64,000 bases of DNA from contig NZ_LT670818.1 of assembly GCF_900129505.1 (NCBI RefSeq), positions 3,410,001 to 3,474,000 on the forward strand, given 5' to 3'. The stretch comes from Bradyrhizobium erythrophlei (GTDB taxonomy: Bacteria; Pseudomonadota; Alphaproteobacteria; Rhizobiales; Xanthobacteraceae). The stretch's first letter is position 1. Each line of letters begins with the position of its first letter. The notes beneath the pieces are model-generated. The model searched no databases. It had not been told where the DNA came from and saw only the letters and a program-made list of their open reading frames with translations. A program made the position numbers and the translations under genes. This document shows, one piece after another, positions 53,260 through 61,610 of this stretch.

Positions 53260-53538
53260 GTGAATCGTAATTACCGCCCGACACGCCAGGGATGGGCCAT
53301 CATCCTGTTGAGCGCGGCCGTGCTCGCGCTCGGCGGCTGTGGACGCAAGGGCGGGCTCGACCTGCCGCCGAACACCCCGCCGCAGGCGGCCGCGGCGGCG
53401 CAAGCCGATGCCGACCACGAGCCGGCCGCGAGCGCGCCCAGCGTGTACAATCCGTATTACGGAAGCGATGCGCCGCCGGCCGCCACTAAAGGCGCCAAGA
53501 AACCCTTCATTCTCGATCCGCTCCTCGACAGTCACTGA
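53260..53538 (+). CDS. lptM: LPS translocon maturation chaperone LptM-like lipoprotein
   Basis: A 92-residue lipoprotein with a lipobox LALGGC in the first 30 residues, then GRKGGLDLPP, the short conserved LptM/YifL motif, and an Ala/Pro-rich tail ending KKPFILDPLLDSH. LptM assists oxidation of LptD in the outer-membrane LPS translocon. The start is GTG 53260. The argH-lptM-lysA order is conserved in alphaproteobacteria, which supports the call. Confidence 0.85.
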   Translation: MNRNYRPTRQGWAIILLSAAVLALGGCGRKGGLDLPPNTPPQAAAAAQADADHEPAASAPSVYNPYYGSDAPPAATKGAKKPFILDPLLDSH

Positions 53539-53540
53539 GC

Positions 53541-53616
53541 TGGTGCGGTGGATTTGACATTCGCTACGGTCTTTCCGCGAGTCCTTCTAGCGAATGTCAA
53601 ATCCAGGGCCGCACCA
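53541..53616. repeat. Long hairpin 1 upstream of lysA
   Basis: TGGATTTGACATTCGCTA at 53549-53566 pairs perfectly (18 bp) with its reverse complement at 53588-53605, and the outer TGGTGCGG (53541-53548) pairs with CCGCACCA (53609-53616) with a 3-base bulge. The loop is 21 bases. It starts two bases after the lptM stop and may stop or stabilise the lptM transcript. The core TTGACATTCGC is close to the core of the next hairpin. Confidence 0.9.
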
Positions 53617-53629
53617 GAATTATATTTTG

Positions 53630-53706
53630 CTAGTGTTCCCTTGGGTTCTAACATTCGCAAAAGTGCTCGCTGCAAGGGGATGCGAATGTTAGAACTGGAA
53701 CACTAG
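53630..53706. repeat. Long hairpin 2 overlapping the lysA leader
   Basis: CTAGTGTTCC at 53630-53639 pairs with GGAACACTAG at 53697-53706, and GTTCTAACATTCGCA at 53645-53659 pairs perfectly with its reverse complement at 53681-53695. The right arm ends two bases before the lysA ATG (53709), so any ribosome site would be inside the stem. It may regulate lysA translation, or be a mobile palindromic repeat that has landed there. Confidence 0.9.
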
Positions 53707-53708
53707 CC

Positions 53709-54974
53709 ATGAACCATTTCGACTATCGCAACGGCGTGCTGCACGCCGAGGCGGTGAATCTTATCGATCTGGCGGATGCGGTCGGCACGCCCTTTTATTG
53801 TTATTCGACCGCGACGCTCGAGCGCCATTACCGGGTGTTCAGCGACGCCTTCGCCGGCGAGAAGGCGGTGGTGTGCTACGCGATGAAGGCGAACTCCAAC
53901 CAGTCGGTGCTGCGCACGCTGGCAAAACTCGGCGCCGGCGCCGACGTGGTGTCGGGCGGCGAGCTGAAGCGGGCGCTGGCCGCCGGCATTCCGCCGCAGA
54001 AGATCCTGTTTTCGGGCGTCGGCAAGACCGAAGCCGAGCTGCGCGCGGCGCTCGCTGCCGGCATCCTGTGTATCAATGTCGAATCCGAGCCCGAACTCGA
54101 ATTGCTGTCGCGGCTGGCCGTCGAGACCGGCAGGACCGCGCGGATCTCGGTGCGCGTCAATCCTGACGTCGATGCCGGCACCCACGCCAAGATCGCCACC
54201 GGCAAATCCGAGAACAAGTTCGGCGTTCCGCTGGCGCGCGCCCGCGCCGTCTATGCCCATGCCGCCAAGCTGCCGGGGATCGAGGTCACCGGTACCGATA
54301 TGCATATCGGCAGCCAGATCACCGATCTGAGCCGGATGGAAACCGCGTTCCGCATCCTGTCGGATTTCGTGCAGACGCTGCGCGCCGACGGCCACACTAT
54401 CTCGCATATCGATTTCGGCGGCGGCCTCGGCATTCCCTATTACATGGATCGCGAAGCGCCGCCGGCGCCGGATGCCTACGCCGCCATGGTCAAGCGTGTC
54501 ACCCACAATCTCGGCTGCACGCTGATGTTCGAGCCGGGGCGGATGATCGTCGGCAATGCCGGCATCCTCGTCACCCGCGTGATCTATCTGAAGCCCGGCG
54601 ACGCCAAGAACTTCGTCATCATCGATGCCGCGATGAACGATCTGATTCGCCCCACACTGTACGAGGCGCATCACGACATCCTGCCGGTCCGGCAAACGGT
54701 CGGGGACGCGCGCATTATCACGGCCGACGTGGTCGGGCCGGTCTGCGAAACCGGCGATTACCTCGCGCTCGACCGCAAGCTGCCCGAGCCCAGGGCCGGC
54801 GACCTGCTGGCGATCATGACCGCCGGCGCCTACGGCGCGGTGCAGTCCGGCACCTACAACACCCGGCCCCTGGTGCCGGAAGTGCTGGTCAAGGACGACC
54901 AATACGCCGTGGTGCGCCCGCGCATTGAGGTCGAGGAACTGATTGCAATGGACAGGACCGCGCCCTGGCTGTGA
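53709..54974 (+). CDS. lysA: Diaminopimelate decarboxylase
   Basis: A 421-residue PLP-dependent enzyme that makes L-lysine from meso-diaminopimelate. PLP Lys60 is in CYAMKANSN; other motifs are HIGSQI, HIDFGGGLGIPY, EPGRMIVGNAG, CETGDYLA and MTAGAYGAVQSGTYNTRP. Full length. ATG 53709 follows the long hairpin directly and no free ribosome site is visible, so its expression may depend on that structure. Confidence 0.97.
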   Translation: MNHFDYRNGVLHAEAVNLIDLADAVGTPFYCYSTATLERHYRVFSDAFAGEKAVVCYAMKANSNQSVLRTLAKLGAGADVVSGGELKRALAAGIPPQKILFSGVGKTEAELRAALAAGILCINVESEPELELLSRLAVETGRTARISVRVNPDVDAGTHAKIATGKSENKFGVPLARARAVYAHAAKLPGIEVTGTDMHIGSQITDLSRMETAFRILSDFVQTLRADGHTISHIDFGGGLGIPYYMDREAPPAPDAYAAMVKRVTHNLGCTLMFEPGRMIVGNAGILVTRVIYLKPGDAKNFVIIDAAMNDLIRPTLYEAHHDILPVRQTVGDARIITADVVGPVCETGDYLALDRKLPEPRAGDLLAIMTAGAYGAVQSGTYNTRPLVPEVLVKDDQYAVVRPRIEVEELIAMDRTAPWL

Positions 54975-54985
54975 GCGGCTGTCGC

Positions 54986-55095
54986 TCCCGCGAATGCGGG
55001 AACCCATAACCACCGGCGGTAATTGTTTCGCGAGCTATTCTTTCTTTTCTAACAATACGGGCCGCCGAGTAATAGTCCCGGCTCGAGGCCGGGAC
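54986..55095. repeat. Palindromic repeat (CCCGCG/GTCCCGG type) after lysA
   Basis: TCCCGC at 54986-54991 pairs with GCGGGA at 54996-55001 over GAAT, and GTCCCGGC at 55075-55082 pairs with GCCGGGAC at 55088-55095 over TCGAG. The two small hairpins bound a 110-base unit that I recall as a frequent Bradyrhizobium intergenic repeat. It lies between the convergent lysA and PcaC-like genes. Confidence 0.75.
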
Positions 55096-55130
55096 GACGA
55101 TCGAATCCGCTTCACGGGTCCGGTTGGCCC

Positions 55131-55511
55131 TCAGCCCTTGTCCAATTCGGCAAACACTTCGCGTGCGATTCGGAAACTGTCGACGGCCGCGGGCATCCCG
55201 CCATAGATCGCGACCTGCATCAGAATTTCCCGAATCTCCTCTCTCGTGACGCCGTTGGTCAGCGCGCCCTTGAGGTGCGCGCGTAATTCGTGCGGCCGGT
55301 TGAGGATGGAGATCATGGCGATATTGAGCATGCTGCGGGTCTTGCGCGGCAGCTCCTCGCGGCCCCAGACCGTGCCCCAACAATATTCGTTGAGCAGTTC
55401 CTGGAACGGCTGGTTAAAGCTGTCGACGCTCTTCAGGGCGTTGTTGACATAGGCCTCGCCCAGCACCGCCTTGCGAATTTCCAGTCCCTTGTCGTGCGTT
55501 TTCTTGTCCAT
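55131..55511 (-). CDS. 4-carboxymuconolactone decarboxylase-like protein (PcaC family)
   Basis: A 126-residue AhpD/CMD-fold protein: EIRKAVLGEAYVNNALKSVD, LLNEYCWGTVWGREELPRKT, LNIAMISILNRPHELRAHLKGAL and EILMQVAIYGGMPAAVDSF. The pattern fits gamma-carboxymuconolactone decarboxylase (PcaC) of the beta-ketoadipate pathway; no other pca gene is near. The AhpD CxxC is absent. It is convergent with lysA across the repeat region. Confidence 0.85.
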   Translation of the reverse strand: MDKKTHDKGLEIRKAVLGEAYVNNALKSVDSFNQPFQELLNEYCWGTVWGREELPRKTRSMLNIAMISILNRPHELRAHLKGALTNGVTREEIREILMQVAIYGGMPAAVDSFRIAREVFAELDKG

Positions 55512-55678
55512 AATGGTCCTCGGCGTTTCCCGGATGGTTCGGGGCCGACGTTACGGGGTCGCGGCGGCGCAGTCACGCCTTCGTGTTATGCGTATTTCCG
55601 GGTGGGTTACCGTTCAAGTACGGGTGCCTCACGGCCGCCGTTGTGCTAGGCTCCTGTGTCGGCAACCCGGAGAGATGA

Positions 55679-58309
55679 TTGAGCGGCGCTACCCCCGACC
55701 CTTCACAGCCAGGCCCTACGGCGGACGCCGTTTCGCGGCTCAAGCTCGCGCAGGCACTGCAGCGGGCCAGATATGCGATCGCCTGGGAGCGCAGCTGGCC
55801 CCATCTGGCGCGGCTTTTGACTGTTGTCGGGCTGTTTCTAGCGGTGTCCTGGGCCGGATTGTGGCTGGCACTGCCGTTTGTGGCGCGTGCCGTCGGCCTC
55901 GGCCTGTTCGTGCTGGCCGCGCTTGGCGCCGTGTTCCCCCTTGTCAGGTTCCGCTGGCCCAGCCGCGAAGAGGGCCTGAGCCGGCTCGACCGCGGCTCGG
56001 GTATCCGCCACCGCCCGGCGACCGCGCTGACCGATACGCTGGCGATCAAGGATCCGGTCGCGCAGGCGTTATGGCAGGCGCAGCGCGAGCGCACGCTGGC
56101 ATCGATCAAGCGCATCCGCGCCGGCCTGCCGTCGCCGCGGCTGGCGATCCATGATCCCTGGGCATTGCGCGCGCTGGTCGCGGTAATGCTGGTCGCCGCC
56201 TATGTCGCCGCCGGCGACGAGCGCAGCATGCGCACCGTGGCGGCGTTCGACTGGAATGGCGTGCTGTCGCCGGCCAATATCCGCGTCGACGCCTGGGTGA
56301 CGCCGCCGCTCTATACCGCCAAGCCGCCGGTCATCCTGTCGGCCGCCAACAAGGAAGCCGCCATTCCCGCCGCCGGACCGTTGCCGGTACCGGCAGGCTC
56401 CACGCTGATCATTCGCTCCAGCGGCGGCACGCTCGATGTGCTCGCCGGCGGCGGCGTGACCGAAGCCCAGCCGACCCAGGAAGCGCCCAAAGGCACCAAT
56501 GAGCGGCATTTCACCATCGCCGGCGACGGCACGGTCCATGTCCGCGCACCCTCCGGTCAGCCGCAATGGAAGTTCACTGCGATTCCCGATCGCGCCCCGA
56601 CCATCGTGCTCGCCAAGGATCCGGAACGTCAGGCCCGCGGCTCGCTGCAGATGTCCTACAAGATAGAGGACGATTACGGCGTCACCGAAGCGCAGGCGCA
56701 TTTTGTCGCCCGCCCAAGCGAGACGGCGAAAGGCGCTCCCGAGAAAGGCACTTCCGGGAAAGGCACTCCCGAGAATGCCTCGGCCGCGCCGCGGCCGCTG
56801 TTCGATCCGCCGCAATTTCCGCTGGTGCTTCCCAATGCGCGGACGCGCAACGGCGTCGGCCAGACGGTCAAGGACCTCAGCGAGGACCCTTATGCCGGCG
56901 CCGACGTGACGCTGACGCTGACGGCCAAGGACGAGGCCGGCAATGAGGGCAAGAGCGAGCCCTTCAACATGCGGCTGCCGGAGCGGCTATTTACAAAGCC
57001 CCTGGCGCGCGCGCTGATCGAGCAGCGCCGCATCCTGGCGCTCGATGCCAATCAGAACGACAAGGTCTATGCGGCGCTCGACGCGCTGATGATCGCGCCG
57101 GAAATATTCACGCCCGAGGCCGGGCAGTATCTCGGGCTCTACAGCGTCGCTCGGCAGCTCGAGGCCGCCCGCACCGACGATTCGCTGCGCGAGGTGGTCG
57201 CGAGCCTGTGGGCGCTCGCCGTCACCATCGAGGACGGTGACATCACCGACGTCGACAAGGCGCTGCGCGCCGCCCAGGACGCGCTCAAGCAGGCGCTGGA
57301 GCGCGGCGCCAGCGACGAAGAGATCAAGAAGCTGACCGAGAATTTGCGCGCGGCGCTGGACAATTTCATGCGCCAGCTCGCCGAACAGCTGCGCAACAAT
57401 CCGCAGGCGCTGGCCCGGCCGCTCGATCCCAACACCAGGGTGATGCGCCAGCAGGACCTCAACAACATGATCGAGCGCATGGAGCGGCTGTCGCGCTCCG
57501 GCGACAAGGAAGGCGCCAAGGAACTGCTCGAACAGCTGCAGCAGATGCTGGAAAATCTGCAGATGGCGCAGCCCGGCCAGTCCGGCGACAGCGACATGGA
57601 GCAGGCGCTGAACGAACTCGGCGACATGATCCGCAAGCAGCAGCAATTGCGCGACAAGACCTTCAAGCAGGGCCAGGATTCGCGGCGCGACCGGTCGCGC
57701 GGCAAGCAGGGCGACCAGAGCATGGGCGACCTGCAGCAGGACCAGGAAGGCCTGCGCGACCGGCTGAAGAAATTGCAGCAGGAACTCGCCAAGCGCGGCA
57801 TGGGTCAGGGCCAGAAGGGCGAGAAAGGCCAGCGTGGCGAACAGGGCCAGCAGGGTCAGCCAGGCCAGGGCCAGTCGGGCGAACAGGGTGAGGACGGCGA
57901 CGGCGAGGATGGGCTCGGCCAGGCCGACAGCGCCATGGGCGACGCCGGCTCCAGGCTGGGCGAGGGCAACGCCGATGCCGCGGTGGACTCGCAGGGCAAG
58001 GCGCTGGAAGCGCTGCGCAAGGGCGCCCAGAGCATGGCAGAGGCGATGCAGCAGGGCGAAGGCGAGGGGCAGGGCGAAGGTCCGGGCAACCGCGCCGGCC
58101 GGCAGCAGAGCGGCGGCAATCAGACCGATCCCCTCGGGCGGCCGCTGCATGGACGCGAATTCGGCGACGATTTCACGGTCAAGATCCCCGGCGAAATCGA
58201 CGTCCAGCGGGCGCGCCGGATCCTGGAAGAACTGCGCCGCCGCCTCGCCGATCCGGCCCGCCCGCAGATCGAGCTCGACTATCTCGAGCGGCTGCTGAAG
58301 GATTATTAG
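55679..58309 (+). CDS. TIGR02302 family (DUF4175) membrane protein
   Basis: An 876-residue protein typical of Rhizobiales TIGR02302. Two or three spans are near the N-terminus (LARLLTVVGLFLAVSWAGLW; GLGLFVLAALGAVFPLV; ALRALVAVMLVAAYVAA), then a large periplasmic region. The last third is extremely Gln/Gly/Asp-rich, with runs such as GQKGEKGQRGEQGQQGQPGQ at about 58% of the way. The start is TTG 55679 with GGAG upstream. Function unknown; often found near ftsE/ftsX or cpdR-type genes as here. Confidence 0.85.
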   Translation: MSGATPDPSQPGPTADAVSRLKLAQALQRARYAIAWERSWPHLARLLTVVGLFLAVSWAGLWLALPFVARAVGLGLFVLAALGAVFPLVRFRWPSREEGLSRLDRGSGIRHRPATALTDTLAIKDPVAQALWQAQRERTLASIKRIRAGLPSPRLAIHDPWALRALVAVMLVAAYVAAGDERSMRTVAAFDWNGVLSPANIRVDAWVTPPLYTAKPPVILSAANKEAAIPAAGPLPVPAGSTLIIRSSGGTLDVLAGGGVTEAQPTQEAPKGTNERHFTIAGDGTVHVRAPSGQPQWKFTAIPDRAPTIVLAKDPERQARGSLQMSYKIEDDYGVTEAQAHFVARPSETAKGAPEKGTSGKGTPENASAAPRPLFDPPQFPLVLPNARTRNGVGQTVKDLSEDPYAGADVTLTLTAKDEAGNEGKSEPFNMRLPERLFTKPLARALIEQRRILALDANQNDKVYAALDALMIAPEIFTPEAGQYLGLYSVARQLEAARTDDSLREVVASLWALAVTIEDGDITDVDKALRAAQDALKQALERGASDEEIKKLTENLRAALDNFMRQLAEQLRNNPQALARPLDPNTRVMRQQDLNNMIERMERLSRSGDKEGAKELLEQLQQMLENLQMAQPGQSGDSDMEQALNELGDMIRKQQQLRDKTFKQGQDSRRDRSRGKQGDQSMGDLQQDQEGLRDRLKKLQQELAKRGMGQGQKGEKGQRGEQGQQGQPGQGQSGEQGEDGDGEDGLGQADSAMGDAGSRLGEGNADAAVDSQGKALEALRKGAQSMAEAMQQGEGEGQGEGPGNRAGRQQSGGNQTDPLGRPLHGREFGDDFTVKIPGEIDVQRARRILEELRRRLADPARPQIELDYLERLLKDY

Positions 58310-58315
58310 TTTCGC

Positions 58316-58398
58316 CGTCATTGCGAGCGAAGCGAAGCAATCCATGCAACCGCATGGGCGCTGTGGATTGCTTCGTCGCTTCGCTCCTCGCAATGACG
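58316..58398. repeat. Palindromic repeat (CGTCATTGCGAG type)
   Basis: CGTCATTGCGAG at 58316-58327 and TCCA at 58341-58344 pair with TGGATTGC (58364-58371) and CGCAATGACG (58389-58398), giving a near-complete 83-base inverted repeat with the GCGAAGCGAAGCAATCC stem. From memory this is one of the commonest repeats of Bradyrhizobium genomes. It ends the TIGR02302 transcript region. Confidence 0.85.
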
Positions 58399-58444
58399 AA
58401 TTGAGGCTAGTAGCCCCGATGGAGCGAAGCGCAATCCCGAACTA

Positions 58445-58819
58445 TTACCCCTTCCGCGCCCCTAGCGCCTCGGCCACGGCGGTGCGGATGTCGGCCACCG
58501 AAAACGGTTTTGTCACCACGTCGTGGACGATCGCGTTGAGGCCGTGGGCGCGTTCGCGCTGATCGGCAAAGCCGGTCATCAATAATATCGTCAGCTCCGG
58601 AAAGTCGCGCGCTGCCGTCAGCGCCAGCGCAATGCCGTCCATGACGGGCATCTGGATATCGGTGAGCAACAGATCGAAGGCACCGGCCTCACGGACGAGA
58701 ATCTCCAGCGCTTCGGCGCCGTCTTCCGCGGTGACGGTCTCGTGGCCGTCCATGGCGATGGCGCGCGCCACCAGGGTGCGCATGGAATCTTCGTCGTCGG
58801 CGATCAACACGCGCGGCAT
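58445..58819 (-). CDS. CpdR-like single-domain response regulator
   Basis: A 124-residue stand-alone receiver: ADDEDSMRTLVARA, phosphoacceptor Asp54 (LLTDIQMPVMDG), the Thr/Lys switch (LLMTGFADQ; VTKPF). There is no output domain, as in CpdR, which controls ClpXP-mediated proteolysis in the alphaproteobacterial cell cycle. The CpdR assignment is by similarity of motifs and context. Start ATG 58819; a GTG at 58831 is an alternative. Confidence 0.78.
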   Translation of the reverse strand: MPRVLIADDEDSMRTLVARAIAMDGHETVTAEDGAEALEILVREAGAFDLLLTDIQMPVMDGIALALTAARDFPELTILLMTGFADQRERAHGLNAIVHDVVTKPFSVADIRTAVAEALGARKG

Positions 58820-58859
58820 GGCGCATCCCACTTTCGAAAGCGAAACCAGGCGGCGGCGT

Positions 58860-59729
58860 TTATGCGCTGCCGCTGGCCATATCCCGTCTGTTGAAGAAGC
58901 GTATGTCGATATTGCGCCCTTCCGGGGGCGGCGAGGCCAGCCGCGACTTGAACGAGGCGCGTTCGCCCGGCCTCAGCACCGTCTGTTCCAGCACGGTATT
59001 CCAGGCATAGATCTCCGCGCCCTGCGCGTCGCGGACGCTGAAGCGCAGCCGCGGCAGTTCGACCGGCTTGCGGGCTTCGCCCGTGATCACGCCCTCGATC
59101 ACTAGCACCCGCTTGCCTTCGACGGTTTCGGTGCTGATCTTCACGTCCTTGAACATCAGGCCGCGCAGATTTACCTCGAACCCGACCATCTTGTAGAACG
59201 TGGCGGTCTGCGGCAGCAGCCGCACCACATCGACCCGCCAGATCATCAATGCCAGCACCAGCGCGCCCATCGCGGCACAGGCCGTCGGCAGGCCGACGAA
59301 GGGCTTGCCCGATGCGCGAAGCAGGGCAGGCCGCCTCAGGAGATAGCGGAACCAGGATCCGTTCCGCCGCGCGGCTCCGCCGTCCCCGGCATCATCTTGC
59401 GCCGCCGCCGCCCAGTCGGAATCGGCGCTCGGCGGCGAACCGTCGCCGTCCGGCCAGTCGGCCGAAATCGAGGGGCTGTCGACGACCGGGGCCTCCAGGC
59501 TGTCATCCTCGGCGGCCATCGCTTCCCATTCCGCGGCAGCGTCGGCCTCGCTGGATGCCTGGCCGGCTGACGCCATCGCGCGCGCCGGCGCCAGATTCTC
59601 GACCGCATCCTCCGGGCGCGCCAGCCAGACTTCCCTGCACCGGGAACAACGCACATTGCGGCCGGCCACGCCTAACGCAGCCGGATCAATGGCATAGGAG
59701 GTCGTACAATGAGGGCAAACGATGTACAT
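58860..59729 (-). CDS. Zinc-ribbon (MJ0042-type)/DUF3426 membrane protein
   Basis: A 289-residue protein. An N-terminal zinc ribbon (VCPHC, VRCSRC, about residues 4-33) is followed by an acidic, Ala/Asp-rich linker, one membrane span at about 150-172 (LPTACAAMGALVLALMIW) and a C-terminal DUF3426 beta domain (VLVIEGVITGEARKPVELPR). Start ATG 59729. It is divergent from ftsE. Function unknown, but the location beside ftsEX suggests an envelope role. Confidence 0.82.
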   Translation of the reverse strand: MYIVCPHCTTSYAIDPAALGVAGRNVRCSRCREVWLARPEDAVENLAPARAMASAGQASSEADAAAEWEAMAAEDDSLEAPVVDSPSISADWPDGDGSPPSADSDWAAAAQDDAGDGGAARRNGSWFRYLLRRPALLRASGKPFVGLPTACAAMGALVLALMIWRVDVVRLLPQTATFYKMVGFEVNLRGLMFKDVKISTETVEGKRVLVIEGVITGEARKPVELPRLRFSVRDAQGAEIYAWNTVLEQTVLRPGERASFKSRLASPPPEGRNIDIRFFNRRDMASGSA

Positions 59730-59905
59730 CGAGCCAATGTCCACAATGATATGCTGGCAGAACGCTACAAGCCGAGCGTTAACGAACCGGAAACCATAAC
59801 CAAAGCACAACCACTTTGTTTGGTTCGCCGCGCAAGCGACGCTAATGAGCCCCGGGCCCGCGGTTTGCCGGTTCCGGCCGCGCCCCACATCGAACGGAGC
59901 TGAGC

Positions 59906-60565
59906 TTGGTTCGGTTCGAAAATGTCGGATTGCGTTACGGGCTTGGCCCGGAGATTTTGCGCGACCTCAGTTTCCAGATCCCCGCCCATTCCTTCCAGTT
60001 TCTCACCGGCCCGTCCGGCGCCGGCAAGACCTCGCTCCTGAAGCTGCTGTTCCTGTCGCTGCGGCCGACCCGCGGCCTCGTCAACCTGTTCGGCTACGAC
60101 ATTTCGTTGCTCGGCAAGGATGAGGTCGCCGACCTGCGCACGCGTATCGGTATCGTCCTGCAGGACTTTCGCCTGCTCGATCACATGACTACCTATGAGA
60201 ACGTGGCGCTGCCGTTCCGGGTGATGGGCCGCGAGGAATCGAGCTATCGCAAGGAAGTCATCGATCTCCTGAGGTGGGTCGGCCTCGGCGAGCGCATGGA
60301 TGCGCTGCCGCCGATCCTGTCCGGCGGCGAGAAGCAGCGCGCGGCGATCGCGCGCGCGGTGATTTCGCGGCCGCAGCTATTGCTCGCGGACGAGCCGACC
60401 GGCAATGTCGATCCGACGCTGGGGCGGCGATTGTTGCGGCTGTTCATCGAGCTGAACAAGTCGGGCACCGCGGTGATCATCGCGACCCATGACATCACGC
60501 TGATGGACCAGTATGACGCGCGGCGGCTGGTGCTGCATCAGGGACGGTTGCATATCTATGAGTAG
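59906..60565 (+). CDS. ftsE: Cell division ATP-binding protein FtsE
   Basis: A 219-residue ABC ATPase of the FtsEX complex, which activates peptidoglycan hydrolases at the septum. Walker A GPSGAGKTS, signature LSGGEKQRAAIA, Walker B LLADEPTGNVD, switch THDITLM. The start is TTG 59906 with GGAG upstream. It overlaps ftsX by eight bases, so both are translated together. Confidence 0.94.
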   Translation: MVRFENVGLRYGLGPEILRDLSFQIPAHSFQFLTGPSGAGKTSLLKLLFLSLRPTRGLVNLFGYDISLLGKDEVADLRTRIGIVLQDFRLLDHMTTYENVALPFRVMGREESSYRKEVIDLLRWVGLGERMDALPPILSGGEKQRAAIARAVISRPQLLLADEPTGNVDPTLGRRLLRLFIELNKSGTAVIIATHDITLMDQYDARRLVLHQGRLHIYE

Positions 60566-61526
60566 ACCCGACCAGCATTCGCCTTTGGTGGACCTCGGAC
60601 AGGAACGTCCGCAGCTCCCGGCGCGAGCCCGCAATTTGTCGCCGATCGTGCCGCGCGCCTCGATCGCCGGCCGCGCGCTGGTCGCGGTCGTCGCCATCAT
60701 GACGTTCCTCGCATCGATCACCACGGGCACGGTGCTGCTGGTGAGCGCTTCGGCGTCGGAGTGGCAGTCGGAAGTCGCAAGCGAAATCACCATCCAGGTT
60801 CGACCCGCAGCCTCGCGCGATCTCGACCGCGATGCGGCGGCGGCGACGCAGGCGGTGCGCAACCAGTCCGGCATTGTCGAGGTCAGGCCGTTTACCAAGG
60901 AAGAATCCGCCAAGCTCCTGGAGCCATGGCTCGGCACCGGCCTTTCGCTCGACGACCTGCCGGTGCCGCGCGTCATCGTCGCGCGCGTTCAGCCCGGAAC
61001 CACGCTCGATCTGGCGGCGCTGCGCAGGGCAGTGACGCTGGTGGCGCCGACGGCCAGCGTCGACGATCACCGCGCCTGGATCGAGCGGATGCGGTCGATG
61101 ACCGGCGCGACCTTGTTCGCCGGCATCGGCATCCTTGCGCTCGTGATCATGGCGACCGTCATCTCGGTCTCGTTCGCCACCCGCGGCGCGATGGCGGCCA
61201 ATCGTCCCATCGTCGAAGTCCTGCACTTCGTCGGCGCCGGGGATCGCTACATCGCCAACAGGTTCCTGCGGCATTTCCTGCGGCTCGGCCTGGAAGGCGG
61301 CGTGATCGGCGGCGGCATCGCGATGCTCGCCTTCGGCTTCTCCGAATCGATCGCCGGCTGGTTTTCGGGAACGCCGGTCGGCGACCAGTTCGCCGCATTG
61401 CTGGGAACGTTTTCGCTGCGTCCGTCGGGCTATCTGGCGCTGGCGGCGCAGGCGGTGCTGATCGCCGCGATCACGGCCTGGGCGTCGCGGCGCACGCTGT
61501 TCGCCACGCTGAACGAAATCGACTGA
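60558..61526 (+). CDS. ftsX: Cell division permease FtsX
   Basis: A 322-residue inner-membrane protein with four spans, one near residue 55 (LVAVVAIMTFLASITTGTVL), then the periplasmic loop (VASEITIQVRP, VRPFTKEESAKLLEPWLG) that contacts amidase activators, and three C-terminal spans. ATG 60558 lies inside the ftsE stop region. Partner of ftsE in septal peptidoglycan hydrolysis. Confidence 0.93.
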   Translation: MSRPDQHSPLVDLGQERPQLPARARNLSPIVPRASIAGRALVAVVAIMTFLASITTGTVLLVSASASEWQSEVASEITIQVRPAASRDLDRDAAAATQAVRNQSGIVEVRPFTKEESAKLLEPWLGTGLSLDDLPVPRVIVARVQPGTTLDLAALRRAVTLVAPTASVDDHRAWIERMRSMTGATLFAGIGILALVIMATVISVSFATRGAMAANRPIVEVLHFVGAGDRYIANRFLRHFLRLGLEGGVIGGGIAMLAFGFSESIAGWFSGTPVGDQFAALLGTFSLRPSGYLALAAQAVLIAAITAWASRRTLFATLNEID

Positions 61527-61610
61527 TGCGAGCGGTTACCAAGTCAAACCGGACTCCACTTCGTCACAAAACGCTCTAGACTTGAGCCGGGAAGGGATCA
61601 CTGGCATCGT

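Noticed and set aside
55471..56154. Plus-strand frame overlapping the TIGR02302 start, with an ATG at 55675
   Set aside because: The Arg-rich translation has no domain; the TTG at 55679 in the other frame gives the family N-terminus.
57780..57900. Possible CRISPR-like or tandem DNA repeat
   Set aside because: The periodicity is codon-level Gln/Gly repetition inside the TIGR02302 gene, not spaced direct repeats.
56987..58393. Leu/Ala-rich minus-strand frame opposite TIGR02302
   Set aside because: The hydrophobic runs come from reverse reading of Gln-rich codons; no start signal.
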